In this document: positions 1 to 7,080 of the stretch, piece by piece
Layout of the letters: the number at the start of each line of letters is the position of its first letter
How positions within the stretch are numbered: the first letter of the stretch is position 1
Assembly: GCF_049445855.1 (NCBI RefSeq)
Contig: NZ_JBMSDV010000002.1
Coordinates: 1 to 64,000 of the forward strand
Direction: 5' to 3'
Length of the DNA stretch: 64,000 bases
Source of the DNA: JAGOCV01 sp049445855
GTDB taxonomy: Bacteria; Pseudomonadota; Gammaproteobacteria; Burkholderiales; Burkholderiaceae_C
The notes under the pieces: model-generated
What the model saw: the letters and a program-made list of their open reading frames with translations, nothing else
Told to the model about the DNA's origin: nothing
Databases searched by the model: none
Translations under genes and position numbers: made by a program

Positions 1-318
1 AGCGCCAAAGCGCTGGACTACAGCTTGCGGCGCTGGGAGGCTTTGACCCGGTTCGTCGATGACGGACAGCTGCCCGTGGACAACAACTGGATCGAGAACC
101 AGATTCGGCCGATTGCCATTGGCCGCAGCAACTGGCTCTTTGCGGGCAGCCTACGAGCTGGTCAGAGGGCAGCAGCCGTCATGACGCTCATCCAGTCAGC
201 ACGACTCAATGGGCATGATCCCTATGCGTATCTCAAGGACGTTTTGGCTCGCTTGCCGACGCAACGGGTTAGCCTGGTTCACGAGTTGCTACCGCATCGT
301 TGGTTCGCACCGAGCTGA
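1..318 (+). CDS. IS66-family transposase (TnpC), C-terminal part, cut by window start
   Basis: The frame is open from base 1 to a TGA at 316-318, so the visible 105 residues are the C-terminal end of a longer protein. The stretch DNNWIENQIRPIAIGRSNWLF followed by a GxRAAAVMTL block is the hallmark C-terminal end of IS66 TnpC (the conserved ENxIRPxAxGRKNWLF region carrying the last catalytic Glu). The downstream inverted repeat expected close to the stop is not obvious, so the element may be truncated where it meets the cadR region. Whether an intact IS66 lies to the left cannot be seen. Confidence 0.85.
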   Translation, partial: SAKALDYSLRRWEALTRFVDDGQLPVDNNWIENQIRPIAIGRSNWLFAGSLRAGQRAAAVMTLIQSARLNGHDPYAYLKDVLARLPTQRVSLVHELLPHRWFAPS

Positions 319-340
319 ATGTCGTTATTTGAGGCTCCGC

Positions 341-760
341 TCAGCGAACGGTTGGCCAGCTTGCCCCAGTGGCGCTGCGCAGCGATTCAAGTGCACCGCA
401 ATCGCCAACGCATACCCCTCCCGCACAGGTACTGCGGATGGCACGCAGTTGCTTGCGCAGCGCCTGCAACTCGGCGATTCGCTGCTCTACCAAGCGCATT
501 TGATCGTCTAGCAAGGCATTGACCTCGTCGCAGGACATGGCGGGGTCGTCCTGCAACTGCAGCAGAGCCCGGATATCGTCGTGCGACATGTCCAGCGAGC
601 GGCACCGAACGATGAAGGCCAACCTGTCGACATGCTGTTGGCCATATTGCCGATAGTTGTTGGCGGCCCGCAGGGGCGCCTGCAGAAGGCCCTCTGCTTC
701 ATAAAAGCGCACCGCGGGAACGGAGCACCCTGCCAATGACGATAGTTCACCGATTTTCAT
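341..760 (-). CDS. cadR: MerR-family Cd(II)/Pb(II)-type regulator
   Basis: This 139-residue protein has an N-terminal winged helix (KIGELSSLAGCSVPAVRFYE), a long dimerisation helix and a Cys-rich C-terminus. Cysteines at 77 and 112 match the metal ligands of CadR/PbrR; Cys117 and Cys121 in the CAGGVCVGDC loop stand where the third ligand of that family lies. It is divergent from the cation exporter at 816, and the gap holds a typical CadR/PbrR promoter. The likely role is to activate that exporter when Cd, Pb or Zn enters the cell. CadR and PbrR cannot be told apart from sequence alone. Confidence 0.88.
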   Translation of the reverse strand: MKIGELSSLAGCSVPAVRFYEAEGLLQAPLRAANNYRQYGQQHVDRLAFIVRCRSLDMSHDDIRALLQLQDDPAMSCDEVNALLDDQMRLVEQRIAELQALRKQLRAIRSTCAGGVCVGDCGALESLRSATGASWPTVR

Positions 761-777
761 ATTTGCCTACCTACCGC

Positions 778-808
778 TTGACTCTACAGCTACTTGAGGG
801 TTTCTAAT
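778..808 (+). promoter_or_regulatory. MerR-type promoter/operator for the cation exporter
   Basis: TTGACT (778-783) and TCTAAT (803-808) are separated by 19 bp, the overlong spacer typical of MerR-controlled promoters. The spacer holds an imperfect dyad of the form ACTCTA...TTGAGGGT that closely resembles the published PbrR/CadR operator. The predicted start of transcription (about 815) falls on the ATG of the exporter, so the message may be leaderless. Confidence 0.8.
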
Positions 809-815
809 ACGGGAC

Positions 816-1916
816 ATGAGTACATGTCAAAGCAGTAGCTGCTCGAGCAGTTGCAATTCGCAGACGGTCGACGAGGCCCCAAGCGCCATTGCTTCCGTGG
901 AGAGCACATTTTCAGTTCCGGGAATGGACTGCCCCTCCGAGGAGAACCTCATTCGCATGGCGCTGGGTGGTCTGACCGGGGTTGGGCCGATGACCTTCGA
1001 TCTGGCCCATCGGCAGCTCCGGGTGGTGCACTCGGGCGAGCCCGCCAGGATCGCCCAGAAGCTGACGCCCCTGAACTTGGGTGCGGTTCTGCTGACAAGC
1101 GAGAGGCGCACCGAAGGCGGGCAGTGGAAGACGCGTTTCTCCGTGCCGAAGATGGATTGCCCGTCGGAGGAGAATCTCATTCGGATGGCGCTGGCCGATG
1201 CGTCGGCTGTTGCGGCACTGGACTTCGATCTGAAGGACCGTGTACTCACCGTGCAGCATGGGGGAAGTACGCAAGAGCTGCTGGGCCGTCTCATCCCTCT
1301 CAACCTCGGCGCGCAAGTGTTGGACAGCGTGCAAAGCGACGAGTCTACGGCCCCAGACGCAGAGGGGAATGCCTCTGAGGCTCGGACCTTAAAGCTGCTG
1401 CTCGCTATCAACGGTGCGATGTTTGTCTTTGAGTTGATCGTTGGCCTGATCGCCCAGTCCACAGGTCTCATAGCGGACTCGCTTGACATGTTCGCCGATG
1501 CGGCGGTCTACGGACTGGCGCTCTATGCGGTGGGCCGCGCCGCCGCCTTGAAGATGAAGGCAGCGCACATCGCTGGTTGGTTGCAAGTCGTGCTTGCGCT
1601 TGGCGCGCTTTTGGAGGTCGTTCGGCGGGCAGTTGTGGGAAGTGAGCCGGCGTCCATGCTCATGATGAGTATCGGGCTGGTCGCATTGATCGCCAACGTC
1701 ACCTGCCTGGTGCTGATCGCCAAGAAGCGGGATCGGGGCGCCCACATGACGGCAAGCTACATTTTTTCTGCGAATGATGTGATCGCAAACGCGGGGGTGA
1801 TAGTCGCTGGTGTTTTGGTCGCTTGGACGGGCTCCTCGTACCCTGACCTCGTGATTGGCGCAGTCATTGCGCTGATAGTGCTCAGCGGTGCCCGGCGCAT
1901 CCTGAACCTCCGATAG
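816..1916 (+). CDS. CDF-like cation efflux protein with two N-terminal GMDCPSEE domains
   Basis: This 366-residue protein starts with a Cys/Ser-rich leader (CQSSSCSSSC), then has two consecutive HMA-like domains (about residues 27-85 and 105-165). Each carries the same MDCPSEENLIRMAL core, a Cys-Glu-Glu style motif seen in Pb/Cd/Zn exporters rather than the CxxC of copper proteins. Residues about 190-366 are a CDF transmembrane domain of about six helices, with the paired acidic motif DSLDMFAD and a second polar motif SANDVIAN. The usual cytoplasmic C-terminal CDF domain is absent. The neighbouring cadR and its operator point to Cd/Pb/Zn export. It could also be a metal-sensing variant; substrate is not shown. 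Confidence 0.82.
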   Translation: MSTCQSSSCSSSCNSQTVDEAPSAIASVESTFSVPGMDCPSEENLIRMALGGLTGVGPMTFDLAHRQLRVVHSGEPARIAQKLTPLNLGAVLLTSERRTEGGQWKTRFSVPKMDCPSEENLIRMALADASAVAALDFDLKDRVLTVQHGGSTQELLGRLIPLNLGAQVLDSVQSDESTAPDAEGNASEARTLKLLLAINGAMFVFELIVGLIAQSTGLIADSLDMFADAAVYGLALYAVGRAAALKMKAAHIAGWLQVVLALGALLEVVRRAVVGSEPASMLMMSIGLVALIANVTCLVLIAKKRDRGAHMTASYIFSANDVIANAGVIVAGVLVAWTGSSYPDLVIGAVIALIVLSGARRILNLR

Positions 1917-2230
1917 CCAATCTAGCGGCATCCCACACCGATGCCTAGCCAAGGTGGGATGGCCGGCCGCTTACTCCGTGACTGCCACGTGCCCAGTCCT
2001 AGCGGCAGGCGCCGACATCATGCGCTTGTGTATCCCATCGCTACGTCCACACCGCACGGGAGGGCCTTTGCTCGGCCGCGATCCGGTCACAGTTCCGGAC
2101 ACCGTTCGTAGATAGCCTCCGATCGGTGCCGAACGTCTGCCTGCTCGGCACATCTGGCGCGCGCTCACTTGGCGGTGTGCGCTGAGCCCCTGAGGTGAGC
2201 TGGTCTGCTGGTTCGCTGCGCGGGGTATGT
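1917..2230. other. Gene-free stretch between the exporter and the stress island
   Basis: I see no convincing gene here. CATCCCAC (1929-1936) can pair with GTGGGATG (1954-1961), but the loop is long (17 nt) and no T-run follows, so it is at best a weak terminator. Small open frames at 1971-2168 (minus) and 2296-2532 (plus) have no recognisable sequence. The stretch continues into the regulatory sites at 2231-2300. Confidence 0.5.
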
Positions 2231-2252
2231 ACCCCGTAGCTGGGTACAGAGA
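2231..2252. promoter_or_regulatory. mer-like dyad, left copy
   Basis: This 22-bp site matches 18 of 22 positions of the dyad at 30675-30696. The shared core CCGTAG-N2-GGGTACAGAG resembles the half sites of MerR (mercury type) operators. Unlike the right copy it has no convincing -35/-10 pair around it; it lies just upstream of the Anr box at 2259. It could be an operator for the MerR-type protein encoded at 31330. Binding is inferred. Confidence 0.5.
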
Positions 2253-2258
2253 GTCTTT

Positions 2259-2300
2259 TTGATCAAGATCAAGGTACTGCCTTCACCTCAGCTCTATGCT
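2259..2300 (+). promoter_or_regulatory. Anr/FNR-type class II promoter for the plus-strand arm
   Basis: TTGATCAAGATCAA at 2259-2272 is an exact match to the FNR/Anr consensus TTGAT-N4-ATCAA. A -10 candidate TATGCT sits at 2295-2300; with a start at about 2307 the box is centred at -41.5, the canonical class II position. The first gene downstream begins at 2507, so the leader would be about 200 nt. This suggests activation under low oxygen of the DUF2933-to-phosphoketolase run. Confidence 0.75.
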
Positions 2301-2506
2301 GAGCTTAACAAGCCACATTTGGCACGGGTCGATCATGCTCAGAAACTATCGAGGACTTTTTAGCGGGGCCATGGAAATCTCCGGTGTTCAGCCCCATTCT
2401 TCTGGCATACCTGTTTTATGGATGGGCCTGATCAGCGCCCTGCACGGCACTCGAATGCGGGAATCTCGCCAATCGACAAGGGTCAACTTCACGAAGGAGC
2501 ATCGCC

Positions 2507-2833
2507 ATGAATATTCCGCCCGATCGAAGTAAGAGCACAGGAAACGGCCCGAACTGGTCTCGCATCAACCAGTGGCTGCTGTGGCTCGGCCTCGCCGCCG
2601 CCGTTGCCTGGATGTTCTACCGCCACAACGCCCATCTTCTGCAACTGCTTCCCTTCCTCTTCATCCTCGCCTGTCCGTTGATGCACATCTTCGGCCATGG
2701 CAGTCACGGCGCACATGGCGGTCATGACCATCAAGATCAGCCGCCTCGGGGCGATGAAGGGGGTTCGCCTGCGCGCCAATCAGACGACCGGAGCCGCCCG
2801 AAATCCGTCGACCAGTCCGGGCACCACCACTGA
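2507..2833 (+). CDS. DUF2933 small membrane protein
   Basis: This 108-residue protein starts after a good Shine-Dalgarno (AAGGAG). It has one or two hydrophobic helices (WLLWLGLAAAVAWMFY and LLQLLPFLFILACPLMHIF) followed by a His/Gly-rich tail (HGSHGAHGGHDHQ). This is the layout of the DUF2933 family, usually found next to copper and heavy-metal genes. The tail could bind metal. It is the first gene after the Anr promoter and is followed 18 nt later by an HMA protein. A second DUF2933-like gene is at 29945. Confidence 0.75.
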   Translation: MNIPPDRSKSTGNGPNWSRINQWLLWLGLAAAVAWMFYRHNAHLLQLLPFLFILACPLMHIFGHGSHGAHGGHDHQDQPPRGDEGGSPARQSDDRSRPKSVDQSGHHH

Positions 2834-2851
2834 AACCACCGGAGCATCATC

Positions 2852-3151
2852 ATGGAAACCATCGAACTCAAGGTTGCCGGCATGACCTGCGCCTCCTGCG
2901 CGAACTCGGTCAGCAAGGCGCTCAAGCGCGTAGCTGGTGTGCAAGACGTGCATGTCGATCTCGCTCGCGGCGCAGCGAGTGTCACCGGCGACCAGACGGC
3001 CCAGAAGACGCCTGAGCTGATCGCGGCCTTAGCTGCCGCGGGCTACGAGGCATCCGCTGATTCCTCGCCGGGCATTGCGGCGGGTGCCGGTGCCTCCCAT
3101 GCGCCGGCCGCTGCCCGTTCAAAGGGGCATGGCGGCTGCTGCTGCCGCTGA
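2852..3151 (+). CDS. HMA-domain metal chaperone-like protein
   Basis: Residues 1-70 form a heavy-metal-associated domain with the metal-binding motif GMTCASCANS, as in CopZ and the N-terminal domains of Cu(I) ATPases. Residues 71-99 are Ala/Gly-rich and end in GCCCR, an additional cysteine cluster that could bind a second metal. At 99 residues it is about 30 longer than simple CopZ. It probably passes Cu(I) or a similar soft metal to a partner; the only P-type ATPase in view is at 25766, whose own N-terminal HMA lacks CxxC. Confidence 0.8.
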   Translation: METIELKVAGMTCASCANSVSKALKRVAGVQDVHVDLARGAASVTGDQTAQKTPELIAALAAAGYEASADSSPGIAAGAGASHAPAAARSKGHGGCCCR

Positions 3152-3159
3152 TCGACGCC

Positions 3160-4827
3160 ATGGACGCACGCACGAACTCCCAGGGTATCGCCGCCGCACC
3201 GCTTGGGCTCTTTGCTGCCTACTGGGGCGACATGCTGTGGCGGACCGTCGCGTCCGGCGAAGCGCTGAGACAGCGCGCCAACAACATGACCGAACACGAA
3301 GCGGCGGGTATGCCGCCGCTGCTCCACTTCGAGTCAGAGCAGGTGGCTGACGGCCACGACTTGCAACCGGCGAGCAACTACCGGCTCCTGCGTGTCACTC
3401 GCTGTGGCACCGACGCCTTGGAGAAGCATGTGCGCAAAGGCGCCGCGCCGGTGCTGGTGGTCGATCCACGCGCCGGCCACGGCCCTGGCATTGGCGGCTT
3501 CAAACGCGATTCTGAAGTTGGCATGGCACTGCTCGAAGGCCATCCCGTGTACTTCGTAGTGTTCGATCCGGAGCCCGTCGAGGGCCAGACCATGGGCGCA
3601 GTCGTCCAGACCCTGGCCACATTCATCGACATGGTGGCCAAGCGCCACCGAGGCAAGGCCCCGATCGTCTACGGCAACTGCCAAGGCGGTTGGGCGATCA
3701 CGCTGGCGCTGTCGCACTGCGAGCACCGTGCCGCCTTGGCAGTGCTCAATGGCTCGCCGCTGTCGTACTGGGCAGGCGAGAGAGGCATCAACCCCATGCG
3801 GCTGCTCGGTGGGTTCACGGGCGGCATCTGGCCGGCGCACTGGGCGTCGGACCTCGGCGCCGGGCGATTCGACGGTGCCTGGCTGGTCCAGAACTTCGAG
3901 GCGTTGCGGCCCGAGGGCGTGTTCAAGAAATACGACACGCTCTTCGCGCAGCCGGAGACTGAGCGCGATCGCTTCCTGGAGTTCGAGCGTTGGTGGAATG
4001 GCTTCTACCAGCTTGCCCGCGAGGAAATGTTGTCGATCGCAGGCGATCTTTTCGTAGGTAATCACCTGGAGAGCGGCGAGGTCGTGGTCGATGGCCACTG
4101 CCGCGCGGATCTCAGCCGCATTGGCGCACCGCTGGTGGTCTTTTGCTCCAACGGCGACAACATCACACCGCCCCACCAGGCGCTCGGCTGGCTCAAAGCG
4201 GTATATCCGACGACCGCAGACCTGGTGGCGGCGGGCCAGCGCGTGGTGTACCTGCTGCACCAACATGTTGGCCACCTTGGCATCTTCGTCTCCGCGGGGG
4301 TGGCGCGACGCGAGCACCGCGCCATCTTGCATCATGCCGAATCGATCCAGGCACTCAAGCCTGGACTCTACGAGATGGTTCTGGAGGACAGCGCCTCTTC
4401 GGAGTCGGCCGCCGCTGCGCAGTTCCAGCCGCGGCGGCTGGAAGACCTGCCTTACGACGCCAACCCGGCGGGGTTCGACAAGGTCGAAGCACTCTCGGAG
4501 ATCACCGAGCGCTTCTATTCGCAGTGGGTGTCGCCGTGGGTCCGCTTCGCCGTCACCCCCGACTCGGCTCGTGAACTTCGCGCGCTGCACCCCATGCGCG
4601 TCAGTCGCAAGGTCTGGTCCGAGCAGGTGACCCCGGCCCTGGCGCTGCTGCCATGGGTGCAACGATGGCTTGAGCAGTGGAGTGCGCAGGATCCCCATCG
4701 GGTCGAAAATCCTTGGTATCAGCTTGAGCGAACTGGTGCAGACGCGATTGGGCAGGCCATGGAATCATGGCGCAAGAGCCGGGACCTGTGGGCTGAGCTT
4801 GTGTTCGAGCAGGCCTATGCCAACTGA
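3160..4827 (+). CDS. DUF3141 / PhaC-like alpha-beta hydrolase
   Basis: This 555-residue protein resembles the DUF3141 family, relatives of class I polyhydroxyalkanoate synthases. The nucleophile elbow YGNCQGGW puts a cysteine (C174) where PhaC has its catalytic Cys. D333 (SNGDNITPP) and H372 (HVGHLGIF) complete a Cys-Asp-His triad. Family members are often longer, with an extra C-terminal part. The gene follows the HMA gene by 8 nt and comes before ackA. No phaA, phaB, phasin or depolymerase is near, so a role in PHA storage is not shown; acyl-CoA or acyl-ester chemistry is all the triad supports. Confidence 0.75.
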   Translation: MDARTNSQGIAAAPLGLFAAYWGDMLWRTVASGEALRQRANNMTEHEAAGMPPLLHFESEQVADGHDLQPASNYRLLRVTRCGTDALEKHVRKGAAPVLVVDPRAGHGPGIGGFKRDSEVGMALLEGHPVYFVVFDPEPVEGQTMGAVVQTLATFIDMVAKRHRGKAPIVYGNCQGGWAITLALSHCEHRAALAVLNGSPLSYWAGERGINPMRLLGGFTGGIWPAHWASDLGAGRFDGAWLVQNFEALRPEGVFKKYDTLFAQPETERDRFLEFERWWNGFYQLAREEMLSIAGDLFVGNHLESGEVVVDGHCRADLSRIGAPLVVFCSNGDNITPPHQALGWLKAVYPTTADLVAAGQRVVYLLHQHVGHLGIFVSAGVARREHRAILHHAESIQALKPGLYEMVLEDSASSESAAAAQFQPRRLEDLPYDANPAGFDKVEALSEITERFYSQWVSPWVRFAVTPDSARELRALHPMRVSRKVWSEQVTPALALLPWVQRWLEQWSAQDPHRVENPWYQLERTGADAIGQAMESWRKSRDLWAELVFEQAYAN

Positions 4828-5110
4828 ACGACCCTCCACTGTGGCTGCAAAAAGAGACGCTCACGGGTCGCAAGCAGCACGCTCCTTGTCGGAGGCGATG
4901 CGCCTGCCACGGCCGATTTCGCTTTTCAGCGTCGTCCAGGCACGGATCAAAGTTGGATTCTCCCGTATCACCACGCCAGCAACGGCGCTACAGCATCGGA
5001 AGCATGGGCCTGATCGGCGGCCTCGCGTGCTGCTAGCGCCGAGCGAAACTTGGCAATTCGATCTGATGAACGTTGCCAATGGCGGCGACGTCGGCACTGA
5101 CCGGCGCTGA
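4817..5110 (+). CDS. Possible small ORF between the DUF3141 gene and ackA
   Basis: An ATG overlapping the last 11 nt of the DUF3141 gene opens a 97-codon frame that stops 12 nt before ackA. The position suits translational coupling, but the product is Arg-rich, has no recognisable domain and no clear Shine-Dalgarno. Related clusters often carry a phosphate acetyltransferase gene at this place; I cannot find Pta motifs in this 295-bp stretch. It may be a non-coding spacer or the scar of a deletion. Confidence 0.2.
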   Translation: MPTERPSTVAAKRDAHGSQAARSLSEAMRLPRPISLFSVVQARIKVGFSRITTPATALQHRKHGPDRRPRVLLAPSETWQFDLMNVANGGDVGTDRR

Positions 5111-5122
5111 CGGAGCTCCGAC

Positions 5123-6256
5123 ATGCGCGTCCTCGCCATCAATGCCGGCAGTGCGACCCTGAAGTTCGGAGTTTTCGAGTCGGCTCGTACCTTGCCATTG
5201 ATCGACTCGGCGATTGATCATCCTGCGGTGGATGCTGCGACCTTCGAGGAGATCGAGCGGCACTTGCACAGGGCGGGTGTCACAACGCTCGATGGCATTG
5301 GTCACCGCGTCGCACACGGTGGCCCACTGTTGAGCAACGCGGTGCTCGTGGATGAAGAAGTCGAACGCGAGATCGGCAAGGCTTCGGCTCTGGCGCCGCA
5401 TCACAATCCTGCCGCATTGGCCGGCATACGCCTGACCCGTGAGCGTTGGCCCGGCGTGCGCCACGTCGCGGTCTTCGACACCGCTTTCCATGACGACATG
5501 CCCGAATACGCCCATTCCTATGCTGTTCCGCCATCGTGGCGCGCGGCAGGGGTACGGAGATACGGCTTCCATGGCCTGTCCCACCAGGGTGTACTGGCCG
5601 CCGTCAGCACCGAGCTGAAACGGCCGCCGTCAGAACTTCGTATCGTGAGCTGCCACATTGGAAGCGGCGCCAGCGTCTGCGCGATCGATCGCGGAAGGTC
5701 GGTCGATACATCTATGGGAATGACCGCGCTTGAAGGTCTTGTGATGGGCACGCGCTGTGGAGACCTCGACCCTGGCGTACCCGGCTTCGTCGCACGCGCA
5801 CTGGGTTTGACGTTGGCGCAGATCGAGGCGGCGCTTTACAGCGACAGTGGACTCAAAGGATTGTCGGGTGAGAGTTCGGACCTGCGGATTGTGGAGAAGC
5901 GCGCGGGAGAAGGAGTCGCAGCCGCCCAACTGGCAATGCAGGTTCACGCGTACCGCGTGCGCAAATACATCGGCGCCTACGCCGCCGCGATGGGCGGTTG
6001 CGATGCTGTGGCCTTCACTGGCGGAGCTGGAGAAAATTCGGCCGCGTTGCGTCGGCGCATCGTTGATGGCCTGGAGTTCATCGGCCTGGAACTAGACGAA
6101 GAGCGCAATCGCGCCTACTCGCCCAACACTGAAGTCGCCCAGTTGCAGTCATCCCGATCCGCCGTCGCCGTGCTGGTGGTTCAAGCACGCGAGCAGTTAG
6201 CGATCGCGCGTGAGACGTTCCGAGCGCTGAATGACCAGGCAAGTGGTTTGGTATAG
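5123..6256 (+). CDS. ackA: Acetate kinase
   Basis: The 377-residue protein makes acetate and ATP from acetyl-phosphate and ADP. Signature regions are present: the N-terminal phosphate-binding strand VLAINAGSATLKF, the active-site Asp loop FDTAFHDDMP, the GFHGLSH motif, the second nucleotide-binding strand CHIGSGASV, and FTGGAGENSAALR near the C-terminus. It is slightly shorter than typical AckA (about 400) and has INAGS where INCGS or INAGSSS is usual. A GGAG lies upstream of the ATG. With the phosphoketolase at 8515 it forms a two-step route from sugar phosphate to acetate and ATP without CoA. Confidence 0.92.
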   Translation: MRVLAINAGSATLKFGVFESARTLPLIDSAIDHPAVDAATFEEIERHLHRAGVTTLDGIGHRVAHGGPLLSNAVLVDEEVEREIGKASALAPHHNPAALAGIRLTRERWPGVRHVAVFDTAFHDDMPEYAHSYAVPPSWRAAGVRRYGFHGLSHQGVLAAVSTELKRPPSELRIVSCHIGSGASVCAIDRGRSVDTSMGMTALEGLVMGTRCGDLDPGVPGFVARALGLTLAQIEAALYSDSGLKGLSGESSDLRIVEKRAGEGVAAAQLAMQVHAYRVRKYIGAYAAAMGGCDAVAFTGGAGENSAALRRRIVDGLEFIGLELDEERNRAYSPNTEVAQLQSSRSAVAVLVVQAREQLAIARETFRALNDQASGLV

Positions 6257-6396
6257 GCAATGAACTGGGACAAGACCACGATAAGTCTTCCTCCGGGCCG
6301 GGAGCCACGCCCGTTGATGCTCGCGCCGATGATGGTCCAGTTGCCCATCCAACCGCACGTTGAAGGAAGAAACGGAGCGGTTCAGACACCGGGCCC

Positions 6397-6427
6397 TTGA
6401 CCCATGTGCAGCACCTGGGTTCAAACT
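6397..6427 (+). promoter_or_regulatory. MerR-type promoter upstream of the merR-like gene at 6474
   Basis: TTGACC (6397-6402) and CAAACT (6422-6427) are 19 bp apart, and the spacer is filled by the dyad ACCCA-N11-TGGGT (6400-6420). This is the arrangement of ZntR/CueR-type operators. It probably serves autoregulation and an internal promoter for the CFA synthase and phosphoketolase genes. Confidence 0.55.
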
Positions 6428-6473
6428 CGCTCGAAAGTGAAGGGATTCAAGACAACCTTGCTGGAGGATGGTG

Positions 6474-6926
6474 ATGCAACTCATTGAATGCGCCAAGGCG
6501 GCAGGCGTCACACCGGACACGTTGCGTCACTACCTTCGGGTGGGGCTTGTGGTGCCCGATGGCCGGGGCACGAACGGCTACCGCGCATTCTCGGATCGAA
6601 GCGTCGCCCGGGTTCGTTTCATACGCAATGCATTGGCCCTCGGCTTCACGCTCAAGGACGCTGCAGAGTTTGTCGAGATGAGCCAGCGCGGTGCATCGCC
6701 TTGTCCGCGCGCGCGGGCGCTGCTGAGCGAACGGCTTGACGAGCAGGCCCGGCGGCTGAAGGAGGCGACAGATTTGCATCGCCGCATGCAGCAGGCAGAG
6801 CGCGACTGGAAGCGGCTGCCGGACGGCGTCCCGGATGGCCATTCCGTCTGCGGTTTGATCGAAGGAGCGGATGCGGACGTTCAGCGCAATTCGGTGCGCG
6901 CGAAGTCCCGTCGTGTACGCGCATGA
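6474..6926 (+). CDS. MerR-family regulator, metal-sensing type
   Basis: This is a 150-residue protein with a MerR winged helix (IECAKAAGVTPDTLRHYLRVGLV) and a long coiled-coil helix. Candidate metal ligands are Cys in SPCPRARALL near residue 76 and Cys in HSVCGLIEG near 128, spaced roughly as in the ZntR/CadR branch, but the usual Cys-rich C-terminal loop is not there. I chose ATG 6474 because GGAGG at 6463-6467 is spaced correctly for it; an ATG at 6468 is too close. A MerR-type promoter precedes it. The inducer is unknown. Confidence 0.75.
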   Translation: MQLIECAKAAGVTPDTLRHYLRVGLVVPDGRGTNGYRAFSDRSVARVRFIRNALALGFTLKDAAEFVEMSQRGASPCPRARALLSERLDEQARRLKEATDLHRRMQQAERDWKRLPDGVPDGHSVCGLIEGADADVQRNSVRAKSRRVRA

Positions 6927-7080
6927 ATCGCTCTGATCATCGTCGACATTCCCCGGCATCACGACGCTCTACGTACATGCGGTGCAGCGGTTGTGGTCGT
7001 GCCGATCACGCCAGCGCCAAGTATGAGTCGTCTATCCACTTCGCAGCATCCGCTGCACACGAGCGAGCGAGGCGCCCCCA

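Noticed and set aside
1929..1961. Terminator after the cation exporter
   Set aside because: An 8-bp stem with a 17-nt loop and no T-run is too weak to call.
2296..2532. 78-codon frame upstream of the DUF2933 gene
   Set aside because: It has no Shine-Dalgarno, no recognisable sequence and begins at the predicted -10 region, so it would not be on the mRNA from its ATG.
3334..4698. 454-codon minus-strand frame opposite the DUF3141 gene
   Set aside because: It lacks any domain and lies fully inside a gene with an intact catalytic triad.
4828..5122. Remnant of a phosphate acetyltransferase gene
   Set aside because: The place suits one, but no Pta motif is readable in any frame, so the idea is only mentioned in the small ORF entry.
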